From assembly GCF_001423965.1 (NCBI RefSeq), contig NZ_LMPV01000001.1, positions 75,908 to 139,907 on the forward strand: DNA of 64,000 nucleotides, in the 5' to 3' direction. The stretch's first letter is position 1; every line of letters begins with the position of its first letter. The stretch comes from Exiguobacterium sp. Leaf196 (GTDB lineage: Bacteria; Bacillota; Bacilli; Exiguobacteriales; Exiguobacteriaceae). The notes beneath the pieces were generated by a model. It worked only from the letters and a program-made list of their open reading frames with translations, was not told where the DNA came from and ran no database searches. This document shows positions 18,338-26,507 of this stretch, piece by piece. The position numbers were made by a program, and so were the translations under genes.

Positions 18338-19444
18338 TTAACGAATCGTTGCTTCTGTTGAAGCATCGAAGAAGTGTGCTTTTGTCATATCGAAGAAGAG
18401 ATCAAGCTGTGATCCCATCTCGACATGTGAACGTGAATCGACACGTGCCGTGAATGCTTGTTGTCCGACTTTTGAGTAGAGATAAGACTCTGCACCCATC
18501 AATTCAGAAACTTCGATATGCGCTGGGAAACGATGTGCTGTTTTAGTGTCTTGGTAGATCAATTCCGCATGGATGTCTTCTGGACGAATTCCGAGGACGA
18601 GATCTTTATTCGTATAACCGCGGTCGCGGAGAACTTTCATTTTTCCTTCTGGTACTTCGAATTTCTCTTCTGTTCCTGAAACATGGAAGAGACCGTCTTC
18701 TGCCAGTTTACCTGTCAAGAAGTTCATCGATGGTGAACCGATGAATCCAGCAACGAACATGTTATCCGGGTGATCATAGACTTCCTTCGGCGTACCGACT
18801 TGTTGAATGATTCCGGCTTTCATGATGACGATCCGTGTCGCAAGCGTCATCGCTTCCGTCTGATCGTGCGTGACGTAAATCGTCGTCGTCTCAAGACGTT
18901 TGTGTAACTGAATGATCTCCTTACGCATTTGTACACGTAATTTAGCGTCCAAGTTCGAGAGCGGCTCATCCATTAAGAAGACTTTAGCATCACGAACGAT
19001 GGCGCGACCAATCGCGACCCGTTGACGCTGACCACCAGAGAGTGCTTTTGGCTTCCGCTCGAGATATTCTTCAAGACCAAGGATACGAGCTGCGTTATCA
19101 ACGCGTTGCTTGATTTCATCTTTCGGGAACTTCCGAAGCTTTAATCCGAACGCCATGTTATCGAAGACGTTCATGTGTGGATACAAAGCGTAGTTTTGGA
19201 AGACCATCGCGATATCGCGATCTTTTGGCGCTACATCATTCATGCGTTTACCGTCGATGATAAAGTCTCCACCTGAGATTTCTTCAAGTCCAGCGATCAT
19301 CCGGAGTGTCGTCGATTTCCCACAACCAGATGGTCCAACGAAGACGATGAATTCCTTATCTTTAATATGCAGATTGAAATCATCAACCGCTTTTGCATCA
19401 CCTGAGTAGATTTTATCGATATGTTCAAGACGAATTTCAGCCAT
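18338..19444 (-). CDS. msmX: multi-sugar ABC transporter ATPase MsmX/UgpC type
   Basis: Cytoplasmic ATPase of CUT1 sugar importers. In Bacillus a single MsmX serves several maltodextrin, arabinan and galactan importers encoded elsewhere. Walker A GPSGCGKST (residues 37-45), Q-loop VFQNYALYPHMNV, signature LSGGQRQRVAIGRAI, Walker B VFLMDEPLSNLDAKL, then a C-terminal TOBE region (NKDLVLGIRPEDIH). 368 aa. RBS is AGGGGGAAC. Encoded without permeases, next to a PucR-type regulator as in the Bacillus yxkF-msmX pair. A cre site lies 95 nt upstream, suggesting CcpA control. Confidence 0.92.
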   Translation of the reverse strand: MAEIRLEHIDKIYSGDAKAVDDFNLHIKDKEFIVFVGPSGCGKSTTLRMIAGLEEISGGDFIIDGKRMNDVAPKDRDIAMVFQNYALYPHMNVFDNMAFGLKLRKFPKDEIKQRVDNAARILGLEEYLERKPKALSGGQRQRVAIGRAIVRDAKVFLMDEPLSNLDAKLRVQMRKEIIQLHKRLETTTIYVTHDQTEAMTLATRIVIMKAGIIQQVGTPKEVYDHPDNMFVAGFIGSPSMNFLTGKLAEDGLFHVSGTEEKFEVPEGKMKVLRDRGYTNKDLVLGIRPEDIHAELIYQDTKTAHRFPAHIEVSELMGAESYLYSKVGQQAFTARVDSRSHVEMGSQLDLFFDMTKAHFFDASTEATIR

Positions 19445-19507
19445 GTTGTAGTTCCCCCTAGTAAATGATGAAATAATAACGCTTACAAGAAATAGTATAA
19501 AAGAAGT

Positions 19508-19535
19508 CAGGTAGTCTGCCTATGGACAACCTGAC
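19508..19535 (-). terminator. terminator between the PucR-type gene and msmX
   Basis: TCAGGTTGTC pairs with GACTACCTGA (one mismatch) on the minus strand and is followed by CTTCTTTTA. It separates the regulator transcript from msmX. Confidence 0.7.
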
Positions 19536-19538
19536 TAA

Positions 19539-19553
19539 ATGCAAACGTTTTCA
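19539..19553. promoter_or_regulatory. cre site (CcpA operator) upstream of msmX
   Basis: ATGCAAACGTTTTCA fits the cre consensus WTGNAANCGNWNNCW at every position. It lies just past the stop of the PucR-type gene and about 95 nt before msmX. Confidence 0.75.
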
Positions 19554-19561
19554 ATTAGGCA

Positions 19562-20395
19562 TCATGCTACAAGTAACAAGGTATAAAGAAAAGTGGCCCC
19601 TTCAAACGACCGAACATCGATTTCTGTCTGTTCCGTTAAGCGGTCAAGTCGATACTGGAGACTGTTCCGATGTAAGTATAGATGTTTTGCTGTCAAAGAG
19701 ACATTCAAGTTAGCTCGGCAAAAAGCGAGGATCGTCTCACGAGACTCTGGCTCGAGGGACAGGATGAACTGATCGACGAGTGTTGCCCGATATCGGTCAT
19801 CTAGACTTGCAAGACGAGTCATGGCAGGTAAAAAACGTTCGATTTGCGTAGAAGGGACGAAGGTGAGCGCTGCTTGTTCGAGTTGAAATTGAACGGCAAT
19901 GTCGCCGGTAGCACGCTGTTGACCAAGCAACACCTTACCATCAAGCACAAAATCAGATTGTAGTGCTAAAAATAAATCGTGTAGTTCTGCCTCAATAACG
20001 AATTCTTCTCGTTCGATGATCGTAAAACGATGAGTACTGAAAGGAATGAGCGTACTGGTCTGCGAAAAGAAAGAGGAGAGCAGTTGTTGGATTTCCTCAC
20101 TCGTACGTTCATCAGTTGGATTAAATAAAAAGTGGACAAGTCGAAATGGTCGATCTTCCACAGCATGAGCAGATTGGAGACGTTCTCGCCATAGATCGAT
20201 ATCTGACCGCGACGTCGTGATGATGCGCTCGGCAAATACATCAAGCAGTTGTTGTTCACGGTCGGAGATGGCAGTCGTCTTGATCCCAAAACAAAGCCCA
20301 TCTGTAAGACGATATACGCTATACTGTTCCTGGCAATACAGATTCGGATCGGTCGTAAGCTGGTCATTGAATACAGTCATCAGTTGTCGTAACAC
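19562..20395 (-). CDS. PucR/CdaR-type helix-turn-helix regulator (YxkF-like)
   Basis: 277 aa. The C-terminal ~60 residues form the PucR HTH_30 domain: ILAFCRANLNVSLTAKHLYLHRNSLQYRLDRL (split here only for reference; the core is TAKHLYLHRNSLQYRLDR). The upstream part has no recognised sensor fold. Bacillus yxkF occupies the same place beside msmX, so it may tune sugar uptake, though its ligand is unknown. It starts divergently from yheB with a 78-bp gap, and ends at a hairpin followed by msmX. Confidence 0.8.
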   Translation of the reverse strand: MLRQLMTVFNDQLTTDPNLYCQEQYSVYRLTDGLCFGIKTTAISDREQQLLDVFAERIITTSRSDIDLWRERLQSAHAVEDRPFRLVHFLFNPTDERTSEEIQQLLSSFFSQTSTLIPFSTHRFTIIEREEFVIEAELHDLFLALQSDFVLDGKVLLGQQRATGDIAVQFQLEQAALTFVPSTQIERFLPAMTRLASLDDRYRATLVDQFILSLEPESRETILAFCRANLNVSLTAKHLYLHRNSLQYRLDRLTEQTEIDVRSFEGATFLYTLLLVA

Positions 20396-20473
20396 ACGGC
20401 ATCACTCCTAAATCGTACATAACTAACTATCTCGACTTTACCATAAGTCGAAAATCGGAAGGAATGATAACTT

Positions 20474-21610
20474 ATGTCAGACACTTTGTTACTCGTGTTG
20501 AAGCTTGTTGGAATCGTCATCATCGGTGCCCTCATCGGAGCGATCACGAACCATTTGGCGATCCGAATGTTGTTTCGACCACTTGAACCGAAATACATTG
20601 GAAAATTTCGCGTACCATTCACGCCTGGTCTGATTCCAAAACGACGGAATGAACTGGCAGCAAATCTCGGACGGACGGTCGTCAAGCATCTCTTGACGCC
20701 AGAAGGGATTGGGAAACGTCTCGCATCACCAGCTGTTCGTGGAGCCGTCACGCGTCTCGTCGAACAAGAAGTCATGAAATGGACACGCTCGGAAGAGACG
20801 ACAGAAGCATGGATCAGTCGCTTTATCGATGAACCAAAACAACGGATCCAAGGGAAGATCAGTTATCACTTGGAGCAGGAGTTTTCGCGTCTGATGAATA
20901 AATGGCGGGAGCAATCTGTGCGAAACTTGATCGGAGCAAGCGGAGAACAAAAAATCGAGGAAGTCATGCCAAGACTCGTCACATCCGTATTACACCAAGC
21001 AGAAGCATACTTTGACGGACCAGAAGGACGTCTACAACTCGAGGAAACCGTTGCTCGTTTCATCCAACAGCGACTGGGTGGCGGAATGTTCGGGATGTTG
21101 CTCGCAAATGTCAACATCGTCGATATGATTCAGCCGGAGCTGAAACGGGTACTTCAATCAGAGTCGACGTCTCAGTTCATTCTTGCCTTATTACGTCAGG
21201 AATGGCAAAAGGGACTGGATCGTCCGCTTTCATCCTATATGATGGAAGAGACGGAGTTGCGGATTCGACAGACCGTCAAAGAACAAGTCATGGCACGTTT
21301 ACCGATTGAGTCGATGCTTGCTACACCGTTACGCGTCTGGTTGAATCCACTCGAGTCACAAGTACTCGAGCAACATGTACCTGTCGTCATCGATCACCTA
21401 TTCGAACGGACGACGAATCAAATCGGGCAGATCCTACAGACGCTCGACCTCGAAACGATCGTTCGAGAAGAAGTCGATTTGCTTGACACTGCGTATCTCG
21501 AGGAAATCGTCTTATCGATTTCCAAGCGGGAATTCCGTGCTATCACTTGGCTTGGAGGGTTGTTAGGTGGTTTAATTGGATTGATACAGGCGGGGCTTTA
21601 TCTCGTCTAA
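20474..21610 (+). CDS. yheB: YheB, DUF445 family membrane protein
   Basis: 378 aa. One N-terminal membrane segment with the family signature GALIGAITNHLAIRMLFRP, then PFTPGLIPKRRNELA and LTPEGI. A long helical middle is followed by a C-terminal hydrophobic hairpin (WLGGLLGGLIGLIQAGLYLV). DUF445 proteins of Bacillus (YheB) are uncharacterised membrane proteins. RBS GGAAGGA. The pair yheB-yheA, 20 nt apart, is the same gene pair as in Bacillus. Confidence 0.85.
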   Translation: MSDTLLLVLKLVGIVIIGALIGAITNHLAIRMLFRPLEPKYIGKFRVPFTPGLIPKRRNELAANLGRTVVKHLLTPEGIGKRLASPAVRGAVTRLVEQEVMKWTRSEETTEAWISRFIDEPKQRIQGKISYHLEQEFSRLMNKWREQSVRNLIGASGEQKIEEVMPRLVTSVLHQAEAYFDGPEGRLQLEETVARFIQQRLGGGMFGMLLANVNIVDMIQPELKRVLQSESTSQFILALLRQEWQKGLDRPLSSYMMEETELRIRQTVKEQVMARLPIESMLATPLRVWLNPLESQVLEQHVPVVIDHLFERTTNQIGQILQTLDLETIVREEVDLLDTAYLEEIVLSISKREFRAITWLGGLLGGLIGLIQAGLYLV

Positions 21611-21630
21611 ACAAATTGGAGGTTTTACTC

Positions 21631-22005
21631 ATGGCAGAAACAAACTTATACGATCACGCGTACACGCTGGAGCGTGCATTACGCGAAACTTCGGAGTACA
21701 CGACATTAAAAGATTTGTATACGCAAGTTAACGCAGATCCGGAATCAAACGAATTGTTCGCGTCGTTCCGTAACATCCAACTCGAATTACAACAAAAACA
21801 GATGCAAGGTGAAGAAATTACACCAGACGATATGGCGTCTGCACAAACAAAGATGCTTGAAGTACAAAACAACCCATTGATCAGTCAGCTGATGCAAGAA
21901 GAGCAACGGATGCACACGATGTTGACGGAAGTCACACAAATCATCATGAAGCCGTTAGAAGAACTCTACGCGCCGATGATGGAGCAACAAGACGACGTGC
22001 AATAA
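21631..22005 (+). CDS. yheA: YheA, YlbF/YmcA-family protein
   Basis: 124 aa, helical, rich in Q, E and M (LELQQKQMQGEEITPDDM). Belongs with Com_YlbF proteins such as YlbF, YmcA and YheA. YlbF and YmcA act with RNase Y in RNA processing and in competence/biofilm control; YheA's own role is not settled. ATG 21631 follows ATTGGAGG at good spacing; the longer frame from 21547 lies in yheB. Confidence 0.85.
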   Translation: MAETNLYDHAYTLERALRETSEYTTLKDLYTQVNADPESNELFASFRNIQLELQQKQMQGEEITPDDMASAQTKMLEVQNNPLISQLMQEEQRMHTMLTEVTQIIMKPLEELYAPMMEQQDDVQ

Positions 22006-22011
22006 GTAAAC

Positions 22012-22050
22012 AAAAGGAAGACGTGCCGATATAGCGCGTCTTCCTTTTTT
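22012..22050. terminator. bidirectional terminator after yheA
   Basis: AAAAGGAAGACG pairs with CGTCTTCCTTTTTT. It sits between the convergent yheA and the YhzD-like gene. Confidence 0.85.
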
Positions 22051-22058
22051 AGTATGGT

Positions 22059-22271
22059 TTAAGATGAAGCAGGAACGATTCGTGGTAAGTAAGCGCGCTC
22101 GAAATGAATGAGACGACCTGAACGTGTAACGCGAGCTGCATGATGGGCATAACCGCTTTCATTCAAGCGTCTAATCCCTTCTTCTCGTGCCTGACCATCC
22201 GTCTCTGCTTCAAAGACGTCATCGAGTAACGTTTCGCCACGATCTGAAAATACTGTAATCGTATACTGCAT
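22059..22271 (-). CDS. YhzD-like small protein
   Basis: 70 aa, starting QYTITVFSDRGETLLDDVFEA. The pattern of an N-terminal beta strand, then FEAETDGQAREEGIRRLNE, then a short C-terminal strand resembles Bacillus YhzD; this is recognition from memory. No catalytic residues are visible and the function is unknown. RBS is AAGGGGGAAC. The promoter at 22306-22334 carries a perfect palindrome between -35 and -10, so expression is probably repressor-controlled. Confidence 0.65.
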   Translation of the reverse strand: MQYTITVFSDRGETLLDDVFEAETDGQAREEGIRRLNESGYAHHAARVTRSGRLIHFERAYLPRIVPASS

Positions 22272-22305
22272 ACTTGTTCCCCCTTGTCTGATTGGTCTTG
22301 TACTC

Positions 22306-22334
22306 AGTATAATGAATAGCTATTCATTTCACAA
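22306..22334 (-). promoter_or_regulatory. promoter of the YhzD-like gene with an 18-bp palindromic operator
   Basis: On the minus strand, TTGTGA (22334-22329), a 17-nt spacer and TATACT (22311-22306). The perfect palindrome AATGAATAGCTATTCATT (22311-22328) fills the spacer and touches the -10. A weaker plus-strand promoter (TTGTCT-N18-TATAAT, 22284-22313) overlaps it. Confidence 0.6.
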
Positions 22335-23408
22335 GCGTAAGTCCAAGTCCTGCCACGTCAACTGTCTCGCAGCGGGAGGAGCTGTGAGGTGACTGACCGT
22401 CATACCAATCAAGCGGATTGGTCCATCGAAGGTAATGCCATTGAACAGTTTCGTTGTTTCCTCAAGTAATCGTTCTTCGTCCGCCGTCTCTTCTGCAAAC
22501 GTATGCCGTTTCGAACGTGACTGGAATGTGTCGGTCTTCCACTTGATCGTAATCGTTCGGCAGACGAGTTCTTTTTTTTGAAGACTTGCAATGACAGATT
22601 TTGATTCTCGAATCAACGTCTCAAATATCGTATCGATATCCTCCGTATCTTCTTCAAAGGTAGTCTCAGAACCAATCGATTTTCGCTCGCGTTCCGGACG
22701 AACTGGTCGTTCATCGATCCCATGCGCCATCGCATGTAGTTCCGTTCCCCGATCGCGTCCAAGCAAAGCCCGCAATTGTTCGACGGGCATTGCTTGAACA
22801 TCTGCGACGGTTTCAATCCCTTGTTTTCGTAACGCTTGTTCTGTGACTTTTCCGACGCCATGTAAATCTCCAATTTTCAATGGAGACAAGAAATTGAGAA
22901 CTTCTTCTGGTGGGACGACGGTCATCCCGTTTGGCTTTTCATATCCGGAAGCGACCTTCGCGACGAGCTTAGAGTTCGAAACACCGGCAGAGGCTGTCAG
23001 ACCCGTTCGTTCTTTAATTTGTTTCAGGATATATTGCGCGATATACGTCGCACTTTTTTGATCGAAATAATTTTCCGTGACGTCAAGATACGCCTCATCA
23101 AGCGAGAGCGGCTCGACGAGCGGTGTCACTTCTCGAAAAAGCTCCATGATTTGCGCACTGACGGTCCGGTAGACGTCAAAACGAGGACGAATGAAGACGG
23201 CACGAGGGCACAGTTGGAACGCGCGTCTTGAAGGCATCGCGCTATGGATACCGTATTTCCGTGCTTCATAGGAACAGGTCGCTACGACACCGCGGGCATG
23301 AGGCGGTCCACCAACGACGACAGGAACACCTTTTAATCGAGGACGATCGCGTTGCTCGACGGAAGCATAAAAGGCGTCCATATCAATATGAATGATTTTT
23401 CGTTCCAT
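22329..23408 (-). CDS. dinB: DNA polymerase IV (Y-family)
   Basis: Error-prone translesion polymerase. Catalytic carboxylates are in IIHIDMDAFYASVE (D9, near D11) and SLDEAYLDV. Helix-hairpin-helix segments follow (KIGDLHGVGKVTEQALRKQGI), then the little-finger domain. The C-terminal QDLDLRL could be the beta-clamp-binding tail. 359 aa, close to the family norm. Start ATG 23408 follows GAAAGGAG. A LexA-type box lies 45 nt upstream, so it is likely SOS-induced. Confidence 0.93.
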   Translation of the reverse strand: MERKIIHIDMDAFYASVEQRDRPRLKGVPVVVGGPPHARGVVATCSYEARKYGIHSAMPSRRAFQLCPRAVFIRPRFDVYRTVSAQIMELFREVTPLVEPLSLDEAYLDVTENYFDQKSATYIAQYILKQIKERTGLTASAGVSNSKLVAKVASGYEKPNGMTVVPPEEVLNFLSPLKIGDLHGVGKVTEQALRKQGIETVADVQAMPVEQLRALLGRDRGTELHAMAHGIDERPVRPERERKSIGSETTFEEDTEDIDTIFETLIRESKSVIASLQKKELVCRTITIKWKTDTFQSRSKRHTFAEETADEERLLEETTKLFNGITFDGPIRLIGMTVSHLTAPPAARQLTWQDLDLRL

Positions 23409-23452
23409 CGGACAAGCGTCTCCTTTCAGTGGATATGATACAATTAGTATAA

Positions 23453-23466
23453 CGAACTTATGTTCT
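23453..23466. promoter_or_regulatory. LexA (DinR) box upstream of dinB
   Basis: CGAACTTATGTTCT matches the Bacillus LexA box CGAACN4GTTCG except at the last base. It lies 45-58 bp before the dinB start codon, next to a TATACT hexamer reading toward dinB. Confidence 0.75.
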
Positions 23467-23471
23467 GATAT

Positions 23472-24377
23472 CTATTTTTTTGGTCGACTATTCTTTGGCA
23501 TACGCACAAGAGCGCCTAACCATCCACGCCAGCGCATCCAGTAAAAGATACCACTAGTCGATAAAAAGATTAGACCGAGGGATAGGGCGTAGCCGTATTT
23601 CCAGTCTAATTCCGGCATGATTTTAAAGTTCATCCCCCAAATCGCACCGAGGGCCATCGTCGGTGTCGCGACGGCAGTAAAGATCGTTAATGCCTTCATA
23701 ATCTCGTTTCCTCGGAAGTTCGAAACGGTCGTTGATAAGTCGAGAAGGACTTCAATGTCTTTTTGGTAGTGTTCAATGAGCATCAACAGACGGCGGACAC
23801 GTTTCATAGCTAGTTTCAAGGAAATGTCCTCAAGATACGTTTCTTCCTCGAGAAACGACTCTTCGCCAGCCATGACGAGTTCTTGAAATGGAACGATCAA
23901 ATCGGACCAGTTCTCAATCGTGTCGCGTAAAGCGAAGATGCTATCAAGCGAATCTTCATTGATGCTGCCGCGTAGTTCATCTTGTCTTGAAAACAGTTCT
24001 GTCTCAAACTGATCGATACCGGCGAAATACGTATTCAACTGTAAAGCGAGAATCGTATAAAAAGCCGCGAATGGATGAGCGGGAGAATAGGGTGAGACTA
24101 AGGACACGATTGAATCCGACAATCCGATCGTAATCAGTTTTTCTTTCGTTACATAAAAGCAAATCGAGCGACGGTCACTTTTGTCGACAGGGTTTTGCCA
24201 TGTGACGACAGCACCATAAAGAACCCCTTTTTCTGAACGCGTGAAGTTCATATCTTTCGATCGCAACTGCGTGATCCAGTCCATTTCGGATTGGTCGACG
24301 GCAGCCGTCGGAAATATTTGTTCATAGTCAGCTAAATCGAGATAGCGGGACCAATTAAATTGAGGTTCCAGTTCCAT
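23472..24377 (-). CDS. CorA-family divalent metal transporter
   Basis: Magnesium (possibly cobalt) channel of the inner membrane. The signature GMN is present in AIWGMNFKIMPE, at the end of the first of two C-terminal membrane helices; the second is YALSLGLIFLSTSGIFYWM. The cytoplasmic N-terminal domain and long stalk helix are typical. 301 aa. ATG 24377 is chosen because GGGAG lies 8 nt upstream; the longer frame to 24431 has no ribosome site. It is divergent from yhaM. Confidence 0.88.
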   Translation of the reverse strand: MELEPQFNWSRYLDLADYEQIFPTAAVDQSEMDWITQLRSKDMNFTRSEKGVLYGAVVTWQNPVDKSDRRSICFYVTKEKLITIGLSDSIVSLVSPYSPAHPFAAFYTILALQLNTYFAGIDQFETELFSRQDELRGSINEDSLDSIFALRDTIENWSDLIVPFQELVMAGEESFLEEETYLEDISLKLAMKRVRRLLMLIEHYQKDIEVLLDLSTTVSNFRGNEIMKALTIFTAVATPTMALGAIWGMNFKIMPELDWKYGYALSLGLIFLSTSGIFYWMRWRGWLGALVRMPKNSRPKK

Positions 24378-24481
24378 GTTCATGACTCCCATATAGTAGA
24401 ATGAAATAGTATATGCCTTAAGTGTAGTCAATGGAATATAAAAAAGACACCTATTTTACAGATAAAGGACGTGTTTCAAGA

Positions 24482-25402
24482 ATGAAAGGAATCGGTAAAT
24501 TAGCAGTTGGAGAAACGCTCGATCAACGAGCGATGATCAAGCAAGCAGTCAAAGGAATTGCAGCAAATGGGAAACCATACCTGACGCTCATCTTGACAGA
24601 TAAGACAGGCGAAATCGAGACGAAGATGTGGGATACGAGTGACCTTGAAAAATATGCGCCAAAGTCAATCGTTCATGCTGCTGGAGAAGTCATGGACTAT
24701 CGAGGACGGACACAACTGAAGCTCAAACAAATTACGGTCCTAGAGGAGACGAATGTCGAGGACTATGTTCAATCAGCACCTATTCCACGAGAGCAGATTG
24801 AGACGGAAGTACTCGCGTTCGTAGAATCGATTCAAAACAGTGACATGAAAAAGCTCGTCAAACATTTGATCACTTCACGATTTGACGCCTACTTCACGCA
24901 TCCGGCAGCGGTCAAGAACCATCATGCCTTTTACTCGGGACTGTCGTACCACGTCCTTTCGATGTTGCGCTTAGCGGATCAAATCGCTCAACTCTATCCG
25001 ACCTTAAACCGTGACGTGCTAATCAGTGGCATCATTCTACACGATTATGCGAAAATCAAGGAGTTATCCGATCCGGTTGCACCGGAATATACGTTGCCTG
25101 GTAAACTCGTCGGTCATATTACGATGATGGTAGCGGAACTCGAAAAAGTCGGAGCAGAATTACAAATTGACGCAGAAGTACTGACTGTCTTGCAACATCT
25201 CGTCTTAAGCCATCATGGACGACCGGAATGGGGATCTGCTGTAGCACCACAAATGCGTGAGGCTGAAGTCTTGTTCTTGATCGATAACCTCGATGCGCGA
25301 ATGACGATGATGGATCGTCTTCTTGAATATGTCGAACCGGGACAGTTCTCGGAACGATCATTTGCACTAGATAATCGTGCTTTCTACCGTCCGAAGCTAT
25401 AA
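24482..25402 (+). CDS. yhaM: 3'-5' exoribonuclease YhaM
   Basis: Trims RNA 3' ends. It combines an N-terminal OB-fold (GKPYLTLILTDKTGEIETKMWD) with an HD phosphohydrolase domain (HHAFYSGLSYHVLSML, ILHDYAKIKEL, LSHHGRPEWGS). From ATG 24482 it is 306 aa and aligns in style with Bacillus YhaM, which begins near KGI..L.VGE. The ATG at 24431 would add 17 residues with no ribosome site; AAAGGAC upstream of 24482 is weak, so the start is uncertain. namA follows after 12 nt. Confidence 0.9.
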   Translation: MKGIGKLAVGETLDQRAMIKQAVKGIAANGKPYLTLILTDKTGEIETKMWDTSDLEKYAPKSIVHAAGEVMDYRGRTQLKLKQITVLEETNVEDYVQSAPIPREQIETEVLAFVESIQNSDMKKLVKHLITSRFDAYFTHPAAVKNHHAFYSGLSYHVLSMLRLADQIAQLYPTLNRDVLISGIILHDYAKIKELSDPVAPEYTLPGKLVGHITMMVAELEKVGAELQIDAEVLTVLQHLVLSHHGRPEWGSAVAPQMREAEVLFLIDNLDARMTMMDRLLEYVEPGQFSERSFALDNRAFYRPKL

Positions 25403-25414
25403 GGGGGAAGAAAG

Positions 25415-26446
25415 ATGAAGACGAAGTTGTTTGATACGGTTCAACTCGGAACGTTGACGTTCCGCAATCGGGTCATTATGGCGCCAATGTGCATGTACAG
25501 TGCAAAAGAAGATGGACTCGTTACGGATTGGCACGTCACACACTATGCAACCCGTGCAATGGGAGGCGTTGGTGGTGTCATTTTAGAAGCGAGTGCTGTC
25601 ACGCCAGACGGTCGCATTTCAGCTGGGGACCTTGGGATCTGGTCAGATGCACATATCGAAGGATTACAACGAATCGCAGAGCAAGTCAAAGCAGCGGGCG
25701 CAAAAGCGGGGATCCAACTGGCCCATGCCGGGCGTAAAAGCACGACGGCAGAACCACCCGTCGCACCGAGCGCTTTACCGTTTGATGATACGTATATGCA
25801 TCCACATGCATTGACACTTGAGGAAATCGCGACAATCAAACAACAGTTCATCGATGCAGCATTAAGAGCGGAACGAGCAGGATATGACTTCATTGAAATC
25901 CATGGCGCACATGGTTATTTATTGAACACGTTCCTCTCTCCGTTATCCAATATTCGAGAAGACCAGTACGGCGGATCGACTGAAAATCGGATGCGCTTGT
26001 TGTTAGAAATCATTGATGGAATTCAAGCAGTCTCACAGCTCTCGATTTGGGTCCGGATTTCAGCAGCGGATCACGCAACAGGGGGAATGACGGCGACGGA
26101 TTATATTCCACTTGCAAAAGAACTAGCAGCACGTAACATCGACCTACTCGACTGTAGTTCAGGTGCTGTCGTCGCCAATGCTGTACCGGAAGTATATCCG
26201 GGCTATCAAGTGAGCTATGCGGAAGAATTGAAACGAGAGACAGGCATGGCAACAGGAGCGGTTGGATTGATTACGACAGCAGCTCATGCAGAAGAGATCG
26301 TCCGTAACGGTCGAGCAGATATTGTCCTGCTCGCACGTGAACTTCTTCGCCAACCTTATTGGGTCTATCATGCGGCAGCCGAACTAGGAGATACGGTCGC
26401 CTTGCCGAAGCAATACGAACGAGCTCCGATCCGGACGGTTCGCTAA
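25415..26446 (+). CDS. namA: NADPH dehydrogenase NamA (old yellow enzyme, YqjM type)
   Basis: FMN flavoprotein that reduces alpha,beta-unsaturated carbonyl compounds with NADPH. The YqjM-subgroup features are visible: APMCMYSA with C26 and Y28, the positions known in Bacillus YqjM; GIQLAHAGRKS; and the flavin/substrate motif HGAHGYLLNTFLSP. The C-terminal FMN site includes GLITTAAHAEEIV and VLLARELLRQPYW. 343 aa. The start follows AAGGGGGAAGAAAG. It is probably cotranscribed with yhaM. Confidence 0.93.
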   Translation: MKTKLFDTVQLGTLTFRNRVIMAPMCMYSAKEDGLVTDWHVTHYATRAMGGVGGVILEASAVTPDGRISAGDLGIWSDAHIEGLQRIAEQVKAAGAKAGIQLAHAGRKSTTAEPPVAPSALPFDDTYMHPHALTLEEIATIKQQFIDAALRAERAGYDFIEIHGAHGYLLNTFLSPLSNIREDQYGGSTENRMRLLLEIIDGIQAVSQLSIWVRISAADHATGGMTATDYIPLAKELAARNIDLLDCSSGAVVANAVPEVYPGYQVSYAEELKRETGMATGAVGLITTAAHAEEIVRNGRADIVLLARELLRQPYWVYHAAAELGDTVALPKQYERAPIRTVR

Positions 26447-26473
26447 TTCTTCACTCTCTATGAAAAACAACGT

Positions 26474-26505
26474 AAAAAAGGAAGCCTTCACGGCTTCCTT
26501 TTTTT
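26474..26505. terminator. bidirectional terminator between namA and prsA
   Basis: GGAAGCC pairs with GGCTTCC, flanked by A6 and T7. It serves the convergent namA and prsA. Confidence 0.92.
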
Positions 26506-26507
26506 GA

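Noticed and set aside
19522..19713. Plus-strand 63-codon frame covering the cre site near msmX
   Set aside because: No ribosome site; it overlaps a terminator and runs antisense into the PucR-type regulator.
22284..22313. Plus-strand promoter TTGTCT-N18-TATAAT reading antisense into dinB
   Set aside because: Plausible by sequence, but its -10 is part of the palindrome and no gene lies downstream in that direction; kept only as a note.
24431..24481. Upstream start for yhaM
   Set aside because: No ribosome site, and the extra 17 residues are absent from the family's usual N-terminus as I recall it.
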